Part shown: positions 43,359-52,543 of the stretch, piece by piece
Layout: each line of letters begins with the position of its first letter
How positions within the stretch are numbered: the stretch's first letter is position 1
Origin: Aquabacter spiritensis
GTDB taxonomy: Bacteria > Pseudomonadota > Alphaproteobacteria > Rhizobiales > Xanthobacteraceae
DNA: 64,000 nt
Direction of reading: 5' to 3'
Assembly (NCBI RefSeq): GCF_004346185.1
Contig: NZ_SMAI01000009.1
Location: 1-64,000 of the forward strand
The notes under the pieces: model-generated
Database searches by the model: none
Told to the model about the DNA's origin: nothing
The model's input: the letters and a program-made list of their open reading frames with translations, nothing else
Program-made: the position numbers and the translations under genes

Positions 43359-45464
43359 ATGCGGGTCCTTCTCATGTCGATCGTTTCCCCCGCGCCGCTC
43401 CGGCGCGCTTTTCTGCGTGCGCTTCTCGCCACCACCGCCATCGGCCTTCCCGGGCTCGCCTCGGCGCAGGACGCGAGCTTCGATCTTCCCACCGTCACGG
43501 TCCAGGCCGGACAAGGCGGCAGCCTCACGGTGCTCTCGGCGCAGCAGGCGCGGGAGACCATCAACCTCACGCCCGGCGGCGTCGAAATCGTGACCGAGCA
43601 GGCCTGGCAGGACACGCCGGCCACCACCATCAAGGACATGCTCGATTACGTGCCCGGCGTGTTCGCCCAGCCGAAATGGGGCGAGGACACGCGGCTCTCG
43701 ATCCGCGGCTCGGGGATCTCCCGCAACGCCCATATGCGCGGCATCCTGCTCTACCAGGACGGCATTCCGCTCTCGGCGGCGGACGGCGGCGGCGATTTCC
43801 AGGAACTCGATCCGACCGCGTATCAATATGTCGAGGTGTTCAAGGGCGCCAACGGCTATCAATACGGTGCCAATGCGCTCGGCGGCGCGATCAATTTCGT
43901 CTCGCCCACCGGGCGCTCCAATCCCGGCATCGGCGGCCGGCTCGACGGCGGAAGCTTCGGCTTCGGGCGCATTCAGGCGAATGCCGGCGGCGTCAACGGC
44001 GCGTTCGACGGCTACGTCACGGGCTCCTATCTCACCCTCGACGGATACCGCCAGCATTCCGCCGGCACCAATGCGCGCGGCAGCGCAAATTTCGGCTGGC
44101 AACCCACCGACACGCTGGAGACCCGCTTCTATTTCAACGCCACCGACGTGCAGCAGGAAATCCCCGGCGCGGTGTCGAAGACCGTGGCGCTGAACTCGCC
44201 GCAGAGCGCCAACCCCACCAACATCGCGCTCGACTATCAGCGCAACATCCAGTCGGTGCGGGTCGCCAACAAGACCACCTTCCTCCTCTCGGACACGACC
44301 AAGGTCGATGCCGGCCTGTTCTATACCGACAAGTCCCTGGTCCACCCGATCTTCCAGGTTCTGGACTACGGCTATGAGGAATATGGCGCGTTCGGACGGA
44401 TCGTCGACGAGCGAACCATCGGCGGCTTCGACAACCGCCTCGTGGTCGGCGTCAATTACGGCACCGGGACGGTGGATGCCCAGCGTTATACCAATGTGAA
44501 CGGCAATGCCGCGCGGCTGGTCTATCTCTCGACCGACGAGGCCACCACCACCACGGTCTATGCCGAGGACAATTTCTACGTCCTGCCGGACCTCGCTCTG
44601 GTCGGCGCGTTCCAGTATCTCAACGCCAGCCGCGGCCGCATCGCCTATCTCGGCACCGTGTCCGGCGGCAACGACTACCAGCTCTTCCTGCCCAAAGGCG
44701 GCTTCGTCTGGGAGATCGGCCCCGACGCCCAGTTCTACGGCAACGTCTCGCGCTCCGGCGAGGTGCCCACCTTCTCGGAATTGACCAATTTCGCGGTCGG
44801 CGACATCGCCAATCTCGAGGCGCAGACCGCGACCACGGTCGAGTTCGGCTCGCGCGGCACCAGCCCGACCTTCAACTGGGACGTCTCGCTCTATCGGTCC
44901 TGGGTGCAGAACGAGCTGCAATGCCAGGATACCGGCGTCCTCATGGGCCTCACCTGCACCGTCGTGAACCTCTCCGACACGATCCACCAGGGCCTCGAAG
45001 TCGGCGCCAATTGGTCCCTGTTCCAGGGACTGTTCACGCAGGGCGCGGCGTTCGACAGCGTCTGGCTGAACCTCGCTTACACCTATTCCGATTTCTTCTT
45101 CGACAATGATCCGGTCTGGGGCGACAACCAGCTGCCCGGAATTCCCCGCCATTACATCCGCGCGGAGCTGCTCTACAAGCATCCGGCCGGATTCTTTGCC
45201 GGACCGAACGTCGAATGGGTGCCGACCGCCTATTACGTCGACGATGCCAACACCCTGAACACGTCGCCTTACGCGCTGCTGAACTTCAAGGCCGGCTACG
45301 AGCCGCCCGGCGGGCGCTTTTTCTTCTATGTCGACGCGCGCAATTTGTTCAACGTGAACTATATTGCGAGCGTCAACGTCACCGCCCTCGCCGCGCCCAA
45401 CCAGGCGCTGTTCGAGCCCGGCAACGGGCGGGCGGTCTATGTCGGAACGAAGGTCTCGTTCTGA
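43359..45464 (+). CDS. TonB-dependent outer membrane receptor (FecA-like group)
   Basis: A 701-residue receptor. A signal peptide ends near GLASAQ (about residue 36), with the TonB box TVTVQA at 45-50. The plug domain spans about 70-195 (VEIVTEQAWQDTPATTIKDM, SIRGSGI, ANALGGAINFVSPTG) and the 22-strand barrel follows, ending VYVGTKVSF with the terminal Phe needed for assembly. General form is closest to the FecA/OMR group, but the ligand (siderophore, copper complex or other) is not deducible. GAGGGA precedes the ATG. It is coded with a DUF2946-like protein and opposite its own exbB-exbD-tonB. Confidence 0.92.
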   Translation: MRVLLMSIVSPAPLRRAFLRALLATTAIGLPGLASAQDASFDLPTVTVQAGQGGSLTVLSAQQARETINLTPGGVEIVTEQAWQDTPATTIKDMLDYVPGVFAQPKWGEDTRLSIRGSGISRNAHMRGILLYQDGIPLSAADGGGDFQELDPTAYQYVEVFKGANGYQYGANALGGAINFVSPTGRSNPGIGGRLDGGSFGFGRIQANAGGVNGAFDGYVTGSYLTLDGYRQHSAGTNARGSANFGWQPTDTLETRFYFNATDVQQEIPGAVSKTVALNSPQSANPTNIALDYQRNIQSVRVANKTTFLLSDTTKVDAGLFYTDKSLVHPIFQVLDYGYEEYGAFGRIVDERTIGGFDNRLVVGVNYGTGTVDAQRYTNVNGNAARLVYLSTDEATTTTVYAEDNFYVLPDLALVGAFQYLNASRGRIAYLGTVSGGNDYQLFLPKGGFVWEIGPDAQFYGNVSRSGEVPTFSELTNFAVGDIANLEAQTATTVEFGSRGTSPTFNWDVSLYRSWVQNELQCQDTGVLMGLTCTVVNLSDTIHQGLEVGANWSLFQGLFTQGAAFDSVWLNLAYTYSDFFFDNDPVWGDNQLPGIPRHYIRAELLYKHPAGFFAGPNVEWVPTAYYVDDANTLNTSPYALLNFKAGYEPPGGRFFFYVDARNLFNVNYIASVNVTALAAPNQALFEPGNGRAVYVGTKVSF

Positions 45465-45516
45465 GCCGATGCGGCGACGACGGCGGCATCCCCTTGGCCG
45501 GCTCCGCCTTGTGGAC

Positions 45517-45547
45517 CGGGCCGGGGGCGGTGCCGCCCGGCCCGGCG
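45517..45547. other. GC-rich stem-loop downstream of the receptor gene
   Basis: CCGGGCCGGG and CCCGGCCCGG form a 10-bp stem about 55 nt after the receptor stop codon. There is no T-run on either side. It may stabilise or end the receptor mRNA in a Rho-dependent way. Confidence 0.35.
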
Positions 45548-45670
45548 ACGGGCGGATCGATCGCCGCAAAGTGATCGCGCCCGCCCGAAGGGGCGATCGG
45601 CGGGATTGACGCCGGCGCCCCTCTCCCGTAACGGCTCTGCCTCCTCTCATTCTGGCAGTCACCCCCGCGA

Positions 45671-47026
45671 ATGGCCCACATCGCGCTTGAAGCCGCGCCG
45701 CACGCGCACAAGGATGCGCCGCGCATCTCCTTCGTTTCCCTCGGCTGCCCCAAGGCGCTGGTGGACAGCGAACGGATCGTCACGCGGCTGCGGGCGGAAG
45801 GCTATGAACTGACGCGCAGCCATGACGGGGCCGATCTCGTCATCGTCAATACCTGCGGCTTCCTCGACAGCGCCAAGGCGGAGAGCCTTTCGGCGATCGG
45901 CGATGCATTGGCCGAGAACGGCAAGGTGGTGGTGACGGGCTGCATGGGCGCCGAGCCGGAGCAGATCCGCGCGGTGCATCCCGGCGTGCTCGCCGTCACC
46001 GGCCCGCAGCAATATGAGAGCGTTCTCGCAGCGGTGCACGCTGCGGTGCCGCCCCGCCACGACCCGTTCCTCGATCTGGTGCCCGAGCAGGGCATCAAGC
46101 TCACCCCGCGCCATTACGCCTATCTGAAGATTTCCGAGGGCTGCAACAATCGCTGCACCTTCTGCATCATCCCCAAGCTGCGCGGCGACCTCGTCAGCCG
46201 GCCGCTCGGCGAAGTCATGCGCGAAGCCGAACGGCTGGTGAAGGCCGGGGTCAAGGAATTGCTCGTCATTTCCCAGGACACCTCGGCCTATGGCGTGGAC
46301 ATCAAATATGCCCCGAGCCTGTGGCGCGAGAAGGAGCGGCAGGCGCGCTTCTACGACCTCGCGGAGGCGCTGGGCGAACTCGGCGCCTGGGTGCGCCTGC
46401 ACTATGTCTACCCCTATCCCCATGTCGACCGGGTGATGGAGCTGATGGCGGCGGGCACGGTGCTGCCCTATCTCGACATCCCGTTCCAGCACGCCAATCC
46501 GGACGTGCTGCGGCGGATGCGGCGGCCGGCCTCCCAGGAAAAGACGCTGGCGCGCGTCCAGGCCTGGCGCGCGGCGGTGCCGGATCTCACGCTGCGCTCG
46601 ACCTTCATCGTCGGCTTCCCCGGCGAGACCGAAGCGGAATTCGAGGATCTGCTGGGCTTCCTTTCGGAGGCCGAACTCGACCGGGTCGGCTGCTTCAAGT
46701 TCGAGCCGGTGGCGGGCGCGCCGGCCAACGACATCGCCCCGCCGGTGCCGGAGGAGGTCAAGGCGGAGCGCTACGACCGGCTCATGCGCCTGCAGCAGAC
46801 GGTGTCCGCGCGCCGCCTGAAGCGCAAGGTCGGGACGCGTCAGCAGGTGATCATCGACAGCGTCACGCCGGCCGGCGCCTTCGGCCGCACCAAAGGCGAT
46901 GCGCCGGAGATCGACGGGCGGGTGCGCGTCGCCTCGCGCCGGCCGCTTCGGGTCGGCGAGATCGCGACCGTCAAGATCGAGGCGGCCGACGCCTATGATC
47001 TGGTCGGCACCGCGGTCGGATTTTAG
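45671..47026 (+). CDS. rimO: Ribosomal protein S12 methylthiotransferase
   Basis: A 451-residue radical-SAM enzyme that methylthiolates an aspartate of ribosomal protein S12. The N-terminal domain has Cys26, Cys62 and Cys91 for the auxiliary 4Fe-4S cluster; the radical-SAM motif CNNRCTFC gives Cys158, Cys162 and Cys165; a TRAM domain is at about 380-450. The opening [16 protein letters not shown] is specific to RimO against MiaB. No clear ribosome site is seen before the ATG. It is monocistronic, convergent with rpoZ. Confidence 0.96.
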   Translation: MAHIALEAAPHAHKDAPRISFVSLGCPKALVDSERIVTRLRAEGYELTRSHDGADLVIVNTCGFLDSAKAESLSAIGDALAENGKVVVTGCMGAEPEQIRAVHPGVLAVTGPQQYESVLAAVHAAVPPRHDPFLDLVPEQGIKLTPRHYAYLKISEGCNNRCTFCIIPKLRGDLVSRPLGEVMREAERLVKAGVKELLVISQDTSAYGVDIKYAPSLWREKERQARFYDLAEALGELGAWVRLHYVYPYPHVDRVMELMAAGTVLPYLDIPFQHANPDVLRRMRRPASQEKTLARVQAWRAAVPDLTLRSTFIVGFPGETEAEFEDLLGFLSEAELDRVGCFKFEPVAGAPANDIAPPVPEEVKAERYDRLMRLQQTVSARRLKRKVGTRQQVIIDSVTPAGAFGRTKGDAPEIDGRVRVASRRPLRVGEIATVKIEAADAYDLVGTAVGF

Positions 47027-47135
47027 CGCCCGCTCCGATCCGCGACGCCCACGGCGGACCCGCCTCAGGCTGAGGGTTCCGCGCCCCGCGGAGCGCCGAC
47101 CTGCGGGTGGCGCGCCATCAAACGCGCGTCCCCAC

Positions 47136-47161
47136 GAAAAAGGCGGCCCGCAGGCCGCCTT
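47136..47161 (-). terminator. Terminator of rpoZ
   Basis: AAGGCGGCC (47140-47148) and GGCCGCCTT (47153-47161) form a 9-bp stem. On the minus strand it runs into TTTTTCG, 30 nt after the rpoZ stop codon. It can also slow the convergent rimO transcript. Confidence 0.75.
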
Positions 47162-47192
47162 GGATAATACGGGACAGACCCGGGAGGGAGGA

Positions 47193-47582
47193 TCAGCCCT
47201 CGTCTTCGTCGGAATGCTCGGGCGGCACGAGGCCCTGGAGCCCGGCGAGCAATTCCTCTTCGGTCATGCGGTCGAGCACGATGTCCGAATCGTCGGCGGA
47301 GCCGCCTTCGCTCGATGCGATCATCGGCACGGCCTCGGGCTCAGGCTCGTCGACCTCGGTGTATTTCTGCAGCGAGTGGATGAGATCTTCCTTGAGATCC
47401 TCCGGGATCACCGTCTCGTCGGCGATCTCGCGCAGCGCGACGACAGGATTCTTGTCGTTGTCGCGGTCGATGGTGATCGGCGATCCGGCGGAAATCATGC
47501 GGGCACGGTGGCCGGCGAGAAGGACCAGCTCGAACCGGTTCTCGACCTTGTCGATGCAGTCCTCAACGGTGACACGGGCCAT
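47193..47582 (-). CDS. rpoZ: DNA-directed RNA polymerase subunit omega
   Basis: A 129-residue omega subunit that helps fold and keep the beta-prime subunit. The conserved part [33 protein letters not shown] is followed by [16 protein letters not shown]. The acidic C-terminal tail (about 85-129) is typical of alphaproteobacterial omega. The open frame goes 80 codons further up, but the family starts at MARVTVED. A promoter and a 12-bp palindrome lie in the leader. It is usually followed by relA/spoT; that gene is absent here. Confidence 0.95.
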   Translation of the reverse strand: MARVTVEDCIDKVENRFELVLLAGHRARMISAGSPITIDRDNDKNPVVALREIADETVIPEDLKEDLIHSLQKYTEVDEPEPEAVPMIASSEGGSADDSDIVLDRMTEEELLAGLQGLVPPEHSDEDEG

Positions 47583-47594
47583 GGACTCGGCACT

Positions 47595-47606
47595 CCCTTG
47601 CAAGGG
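47595..47606. promoter_or_regulatory. 12-bp palindrome in the rpoZ leader
   Basis: CCCTTGCAAGGG is a perfect palindrome 13 nt before the rpoZ ATG and overlaps the AGGG part of its ribosome site. It could form a short RNA hairpin that affects translation, or be a DNA operator. Confidence 0.3.
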
Positions 47607-47637
47607 CGGTAAGGGGCGAAGATTTAGGAAGCCGACC

Positions 47638-47666
47638 TTATTACCTGAAATTTTTTGTCCCGACAA
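47638..47666 (-). promoter_or_regulatory. Candidate sigma-70 type promoter of rpoZ
   Basis: On the minus strand TTGTCG (47666-47661) and TAATAA (47643-47638) are spaced by exactly 17 nt, in an AT-rich patch about 56 nt before the rpoZ ATG. This is a reasonable housekeeping promoter; the leader would be about 50 nt and include the 47595 palindrome. Confidence 0.45.
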
Positions 47667-47692
47667 GCCCCATTTCTGACTTTTCTCTTGCG

Positions 47693-47706
47693 GTTCCCTT
47701 GGGAAC
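47693..47706. promoter_or_regulatory. Inverted repeat between rpoZ and the NYN gene
   Basis: GTTCCC-TT-GGGAAC is a perfect 6+2+6 dyad in the divergent region, about 27 nt upstream of the proposed rpoZ -35 box and 76 nt before the NYN-protein ATG. It may be an operator for either gene. It does not match the alphaproteobacterial LexA direct repeat. Confidence 0.3.
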
Positions 47707-47781
47707 ATAGGAGAAAGGCGCGCCGGGGGCGGCAGATTAAAATTCTTCCAGTGTGAAGAGCAATCAGTTGCGGGCGTGTAG

Positions 47782-48381
47782 ATGATCACCAATGAAAAGA
47801 TTGCCCTCCTCATCGATGGCGCCAACCTCTACTCGGCGACGAAGGCACTCGGCTTCGACATCGATTATAAGAGACTGCTCAAAGAATTCCAGTCTCGAGG
47901 ATATTTGTTGCGGGCCTTCTATTATACGACGTTGATCGAAGATCAAGAGTACTCTTCAATTCGCCCGCTTCTGGATTGGCTCGATTATAACGGCTATTCC
48001 GTCGTCACGAAGATGGCGCGGGAATTTACCGATTCCCAGGGCCGGCGCCGCGTGCGCGGCAATATGGACATCGAGATCGCGGTCGACGCCATGGAGCTCG
48101 CAGGCCATGTCGACCATATCGTGCTGTTCTCCGGCGACGGCGATTTCCGCTGCCTCGTGGAGGCGCTGCAGCGCCGGGGCATGCGGGTGAGCGTGGTCTC
48201 GACCATCACCACCCAGCCGCCTTTGATCGCCGACGATTTGCGCCGGCAGGCGGACGTCTTCATCGATCTCGTCGAGCTTCAGCCGAAGATCGGCCGCGAC
48301 CCCTCCGAGCGGCAGGGCCGCATGCAGGAGACGCCGCGCTTCCTGGAACGGCGCCCCACCACCGATCCCGGCGAGGCCTGA
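47782..48381 (+). CDS. NYN domain (LabA/DUF88-like) protein
   Basis: A 199-residue protein with a PIN-like NYN nuclease fold at residues 5-160. Acidic residues expected at the metal site are visible in [23 protein letters not shown] and [15 protein letters not shown]. The C-terminal 35 residues are charged and not conserved. NYN proteins are thought to act on RNA. The 5' end of the gene is less GC-rich than its neighbours. The glycosylase gene follows after 9 nt, so they are likely cotranscribed. Confidence 0.9.
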   Translation: MITNEKIALLIDGANLYSATKALGFDIDYKRLLKEFQSRGYLLRAFYYTTLIEDQEYSSIRPLLDWLDYNGYSVVTKMAREFTDSQGRRRVRGNMDIEIAVDAMELAGHVDHIVLFSGDGDFRCLVEALQRRGMRVSVVSTITTQPPLIADDLRRQADVFIDLVELQPKIGRDPSERQGRMQETPRFLERRPTTDPGEA

Positions 48382-48390
48382 GCGGTCGCG

Positions 48391-49023
48391 ATGGCGGCGT
48401 GCGAACCGGGGCGCGACTGCCCCCTTTGTCCCCGCCTCGCCGCGTTCCGCGCGCAATGGCGCGCGGCCGAGCCGACCTGGTTCAACGCGCCGGTGCCCGG
48501 CTTCGGGCCTTCCGGGGCGCGCTTGCTCGTGGTCGGCCTCGCCCCGGGAGTGCGGGGCGCGAACCGCACGGGCCGCCCCTTCACCGGCGATTATGCCGGG
48601 CAGCTCCTCTATGCGACGCTGGCCGAATTCGGGTTCTCGAGCGGGACGTTCGACGCCCGGCCCGATGACGGCCTCGCCCTGCACGACGCCCGCATCGTCA
48701 ATGCGGTGCGCTGTGTGCCGCCGGAGAACAAGCCGACGCCGCAGGAGATCCGCACCTGCCGCGGCTTCCTCGCCGCCGAAATCGCCGCGATGCCGAATCT
48801 CACGGCGATCGTGACGCTCGGCAAGATCGCCCATGATTCAACGGTCGCTGCGCTCGGCGCGCGGCCGGCCCACGTTCCGTTCGGCCATGGCCGGCGGGCC
48901 GAGATCGCCGGGCGGGCGCTGTTTTCGAGCTATCATTGCTCGCGCTACAACACCAATACCGGCGTCCTCACCCCCGACATGTTCCGCGGCGTGTTTGCGG
49001 CGGTGCGCGCTTATCTCGGGTAA
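48391..49023 (+). CDS. Family 5 uracil-DNA glycosylase (UDGb)
   Basis: A 210-residue DNA repair enzyme that removes uracil and related bases from DNA. Cys ligands for the 4Fe-4S cluster begin with CPLCPRL near residue 11; the active-site block is VVGLAPGVRGANRTGRPFTGD near residue 48, as in type 5 enzymes, and the C-terminal loop is SSYHCSRYNTNTGVLTPDMF. It follows the NYN gene closely. Its last 13 nt overlap the end of the convergent peroxiredoxin gene. Confidence 0.9.
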   Translation: MAACEPGRDCPLCPRLAAFRAQWRAAEPTWFNAPVPGFGPSGARLLVVGLAPGVRGANRTGRPFTGDYAGQLLYATLAEFGFSSGTFDARPDDGLALHDARIVNAVRCVPPENKPTPQEIRTCRGFLAAEIAAMPNLTAIVTLGKIAHDSTVAALGARPAHVPFGHGRRAEIAGRALFSSYHCSRYNTNTGVLTPDMFRGVFAAVRAYLG

Positions 49024-49574
49024 CGCCGAATGAAGCCGAGGACGTCGGCAGCGTTCGTGTGGGGCGGAAACACCGGGTAGAAGACGTGCCCGATCGCGCC
49101 GTCCTCGATGATCAGGGTCAGCCGCTTCAGCAAGACCATGCCGTCCACCCGGAACGTCGGGAGATTGATGGTCGAGGCGAAGTCGAGGGTATGGTCCGAG
49201 AGGAGCGGATACGGCAAATCCAGCCGTTCGGCCACTTCGCGCTGGTACGCCGTCGGCTGCGTCGACAGGCCGAACACATGCGACACGCCGTGCGCCAGCA
49301 GGTCCGCATGGGCGTCCCGGAAGGCGCAGGATTGCGGGGTGCAGCCGCGCGCGCCGGGAATGGCATCCCAGCCGTCGGGGTTGGGCACGTTCGGTTCGCC
49401 CGTTCGGGGATAGCAGAACACCACGACCCGGCCCGACAGGGAGGATAGATCGACCGTGCGGCCATGGGTGCCCGGAAGGCGGGTGATGGGAAGCTCGAGA
49501 CCGGGAAGATGTCGCGCCCCACCGTCGTCCTCGGGGACGGGCAGATCGTCGGGAAGCTGCGTCCAATCGTTCAC
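49011..49574 (-). CDS. Peroxiredoxin (BCP/redoxin family)
   Basis: A thiol peroxidase of about 187 residues. The peroxidatic Cys is in GCTPQSCAFRDAH, with the second Cys five residues on, as in bacterioferritin comigratory proteins. An insert of about 15 residues (PRTGEPNVPNPDGWDAIPG) stands between the usual FCYPR strand and that Cys. Two non-ATG starts are possible: GTG at 49574 (chosen) and TTG at 49583, both after AGGGA. It reduces hydroperoxides using thioredoxin or glutathione. Its 3' end overlaps the uracil glycosylase gene. Confidence 0.85.
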   Translation of the reverse strand: MNDWTQLPDDLPVPEDDGGARHLPGLELPITRLPGTHGRTVDLSSLSGRVVVFCYPRTGEPNVPNPDGWDAIPGARGCTPQSCAFRDAHADLLAHGVSHVFGLSTQPTAYQREVAERLDLPYPLLSDHTLDFASTINLPTFRVDGMVLLKRLTLIIEDGAIGHVFYPVFPPHTNAADVLGFIRRYPR

Positions 49575-49647
49575 GGTGTTCAAATCCCTGGAAATTACGC
49601 CCGACCCTCACTCTGCCGACAAGCGGGCGGCTGCGCAATGCGCCCTC

Positions 49648-50625
49648 TCACCCGATCTCCAGAACGATATTGCCCATCACCTTGCCGCCTTCGATCAAAT
49701 CATGGGCCTCGGCAATATCGGCAAGCGGCATGCGGCGCGCGATGGTGTGGGTGAGCACGCCGTCCTCCAGAAGCTGGGTGATCTCGGCGAGGCCGGCGGC
49801 GCGATCGGCGGGCGTGAGCTCGTAGATGAAAAGGAAGAGCAAGCGGGTGTTGTTCGTCATCAGCGCGAGGCTGGGCAGCGTGCTCTCGTTCGCCGACATG
49901 CCGTAGACGGCGCAGGTGGCGTGCGGCTTCAGGATTCTAGGATAGTACGCGACGTTGCGGGTGAGATCCATTTCCACCACGGAGTCCACGCCTTCGGGGG
50001 CGAGAGCCCGCACACGGTCGCCCACATCCTCGACGCGATAATTGATCACCGCGTCCGCGCCCGCCGCCAGAGCGTGGGCGGCCTTCGCATCGCTGCTCAC
50101 CGTGGTCAGCACCCGCGCGCCCCGCAGCTTGGCGAGCTGGATGGCATAATGGCCCACCGAGCCGGCGCCGCCGGCGACGAGCACCGTCTCCCCCGGCTTC
50201 GGGTCCGCCGCGCGGATCGCCTGGAGGGCGGTGAAGACCGGAATGCCGAGGCAGGCACCCACGTCGAAATCCACCCCCTCCGGAAGCTTGACCGCCTGGG
50301 CGGAGGGCAAGGCGATATAGTCGGCGGCCGTGCCGAAGGCGCGCTTCCACTGGCCGTTCCAGATCCAGACCCGCTCGCCGAGGCGCGCCGGGGAAACACC
50401 GGGGCCGATCGCGTCGATCACCCCGGCGCCGTCGCTGTGGGGAATCACCAGATCGGCGGGCATGGGCCGGAACCCGCCTTTGCGCGCCTTCCAGTCGGAG
50501 GGGTTGGCGCCGCTGACCGAGAGATGCACGCGGACCTCTCCCGGTCCGGGGCGCGGCGTCGGCTGCTCCCCGACCTTCAGCACCTCTCGGGCCGGTCCCT
50601 GGCTGGTATAGAAAGCGGCGCGCAT
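49648..50625 (-). CDS. NADPH:quinone reductase family oxidoreductase
   Basis: A 325-residue zinc-free MDR-family enzyme similar to QOR/zeta-crystallin. The N-terminal GroES-like domain has SGANPSDWKARKGGF near residue 38, and the Rossmann domain the VAGGAGSVGHYAIQLAK motif near 150. Zinc-binding Cys residues are absent. It probably reduces quinones or other carbonyls with NADPH. GGGGGGACGGGA precedes the ATG. It lies upstream of the peroxiredoxin on the same strand with a 73-nt gap; a shared role in redox stress is plausible but unproved. Confidence 0.9.
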   Translation of the reverse strand: MRAAFYTSQGPAREVLKVGEQPTPRPGPGEVRVHLSVSGANPSDWKARKGGFRPMPADLVIPHSDGAGVIDAIGPGVSPARLGERVWIWNGQWKRAFGTAADYIALPSAQAVKLPEGVDFDVGACLGIPVFTALQAIRAADPKPGETVLVAGGAGSVGHYAIQLAKLRGARVLTTVSSDAKAAHALAAGADAVINYRVEDVGDRVRALAPEGVDSVVEMDLTRNVAYYPRILKPHATCAVYGMSANESTLPSLALMTNNTRLLFLFIYELTPADRAAGLAEITQLLEDGVLTHTIARRMPLADIAEAHDLIEGGKVMGNIVLEIG

Positions 50626-50770
50626 GATCCCGTCCCCCCGTCGAAGCCGGCGCATCATTCACGCGCGCCCGCCCCGCGGCAAGGCGGACCGCATGCGGCT
50701 GTGGCGCCGCACCGCCGCATCGGTTCGGTCGGGCGGTCCAGCGCCAGCGGCCTTCGGCCCCGCTCGTGCG

Positions 50771-51250
50771 TCAGCCCCGTTCGCGCATCAGCCGCGCCTT
50801 GTCGCGGCCCCAGTCGCGCTCCTTGACGGCCTCGCGCTTGTCGTGGGCCTTGCGGCCTTTGGCGAGGGCGAGCTCCACCTTGGCGCGGCCCTGCTCGTTG
50901 AAATAAATCTTGAGCGCCACCACGGTCATGCCGTCGCGTTCCACCGCATGGGCCAGCTTGGTGATCTGCCGCTTGTGCAGCAGCAGCTTCCGCGGCCGGC
51001 GCGTCTCGTGGTTGAAGCGGTTGGCCTCCAGATATTCCGGGATGAAGGCGTTGTAGAGCCACATCTCGCCGGCCTTGGCGGCGGCATAGCTCTCGCCCAC
51101 CGTCGCCTTGCCGCTGCGCAGGCTCTTGACCTCGGTGCCGGTCAGCGTGATCCCCGCTTCGAAGACCTCGCCGATCTCATAGTCGAACCGCGCCCGCCGA
51201 TTGTCGGCGACCACCTTGCGCGGCAATTCCTTCTTCTTCTTTTCGCTCAT
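50771..51250 (-). CDS. smpB: SsrA-binding protein SmpB
   Basis: A 159-residue RNA-binding protein that delivers tmRNA to stalled ribosomes. It has the family barrel with [35 protein letters not shown] and [17 protein letters not shown], and a basic C-terminal tail ([21 protein letters not shown]) that enters the ribosome. It lies 34 nt after dapA, a common alphaproteobacterial order. The ssrA RNA gene is not in the window. Confidence 0.97.
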   Translation of the reverse strand: MSEKKKKELPRKVVADNRRARFDYEIGEVFEAGITLTGTEVKSLRSGKATVGESYAAAKAGEMWLYNAFIPEYLEANRFNHETRRPRKLLLHKRQITKLAHAVERDGMTVVALKIYFNEQGRAKVELALAKGRKAHDKREAVKERDWGRDKARLMRERG

Positions 51251-51284
51251 CTCTCACCTGCGGGGCGCGCGGCCCCGCGCGTCC

Positions 51285-52184
51285 TCAATTGATCAGTCCG
51301 GCATGAACCATGGCGTGCCGCACCACGGCGCGGGTGGTTTCGGACACCGGCACCATGGGAAGGCGCACATCCTCGGCGATCTTGCCGAGGCATGCGAGGG
51401 CGAACTTCGCCGGCGCAGGATTGGTTTCCAGGAACAAGGCGGTGTGGAGCGGCATCAGCGTGTCCTGGATCGCCAGCGCCTTGGCATAGTCGCCGGCGAG
51501 GCAGGCGGTCTGGAACTCCGAACACAGGCGCGGCGCCACGTTGGCGGTCACCGAAATGCAGCCGTGCCCGCCATGCGCCATGAAGCCGAGCGCGGTTGCG
51601 TCCTCGCCCGACATCTGGATGAAGTCCGGCCCCAGCGTCTGACGCTGCAGGGAGACCCGCGCGAGATTGGCGGTCGCGTCCTTCACGCCGACGATGTGTT
51701 CGAGCTCGAACAGCCGCGACATGGTCTCGACCGACATGTCGATCACCGAACGGCTGGGGATGTTGTAGATGATGATCGGCAGGTCCATCGCGTCATTGAC
51801 CGCCTTGAAGTGCTGGAACAGCCCCTCCTGGGTCGGCTTGTTGTAATAGGGCGTCACGATCAGAACCGCATCGGCGCCGACCTGCGCGGCGTGGCGCGCG
51901 AAATCGACCGCCTCGGACGTGCTGTTGGAACCGGCGCCGGCGATCACCGGCACCCGCCCCTTGGCTTGATCGACGCACCATTCCACCACCTGGCGGTGCT
52001 CGGCATGGCTCAGGGTCGGGCTTTCCCCGGTGGTGCCGACGGGCACCAGGCCGTGCGTGCCCTCTGCGATCTGCCATTCCACGAGGCCCCGAAAGGCTTT
52101 CTCGTCCAGCGCCCCGTCCCGAAACGGGGTGACGAGGGCGGTGAAGGAGCCGCGGAAGCGCTCCAGGGACGAGGGGGTGGACAT
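51285..52184 (-). CDS. dapA: 4-hydroxy-tetrahydrodipicolinate synthase
   Basis: A 299-residue aldolase that joins pyruvate and aspartate semialdehyde, the first committed step to lysine and diaminopimelate for peptidoglycan. The Schiff-base Lys168 is in HIVGVKDAT; Tyr140 (IIIYNIPSR) and Thr51-Thr52 (GTTGES) complete the catalytic triad. The start [10 protein letters not shown] is set by family length; the long upstream frame is non-coding. It is divergent from slt and cotranscribed with smpB. Confidence 0.96.
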   Translation of the reverse strand: MSTPSSLERFRGSFTALVTPFRDGALDEKAFRGLVEWQIAEGTHGLVPVGTTGESPTLSHAEHRQVVEWCVDQAKGRVPVIAGAGSNSTSEAVDFARHAAQVGADAVLIVTPYYNKPTQEGLFQHFKAVNDAMDLPIIIYNIPSRSVIDMSVETMSRLFELEHIVGVKDATANLARVSLQRQTLGPDFIQMSGEDATALGFMAHGGHGCISVTANVAPRLCSEFQTACLAGDYAKALAIQDTLMPLHTALFLETNPAPAKFALACLGKIAEDVRLPMVPVSETTRAVVRHAMVHAGLIN

Positions 52185-52543
52185 GGCCTGTGCCTTGTTC
52201 TGATTGGCGATGCGCCGCGGGCGCGGAGCCCTGCGGACCGCATCAGATAAACTGTTGCGGGCACGCGGGGAAGAGCGCACCGTCCAAAGATGGCGGGGGC
52301 GGCCCTGCTTTCGCCCGGTTTGTTGGTCACGAACAGGCCTGCATGTCGTTGCGGCAATCGACCGCGTTCGCGGTGGCAGGCGCCCGATCGGAGGCGCAGG
52401 GCGCGAGATCAGTCGTGCGTCGCGCTGCGTCAGATGAACCGTCTCCGGCGAAAGTCCGTGTCTTTTTACGACGCTTAGGGTTTCGTCAATCGAGGTGGCG
52501 GAGAAATAGCAGCGAACCAGCTTCCACTGGCGAGGACATACGA
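52185..52543. other. 359-nt divergent region between dapA and slt
   Basis: No gene is supported. The region holds the promoters of dapA and slt. A dyad ACCGCG-TT-CGCGGT lies at 52361-52374. AT content rises at 52460-52500 just before slt (TCTTTTTACGAC). No riboswitch-like structure was recognised. Confidence 0.45.

Noticed and set aside
47693-47706. LexA box
   Set aside because: Alphaproteobacterial LexA binds a GTTC-N7-GTTC direct repeat; this is a GTTCCC/GGGAAC inverted repeat.
47583-47825. Longer rpoZ product starting near 47825
   Set aside because: It would run through the promoter region and the NYN gene start; omega begins at MARVTVED.
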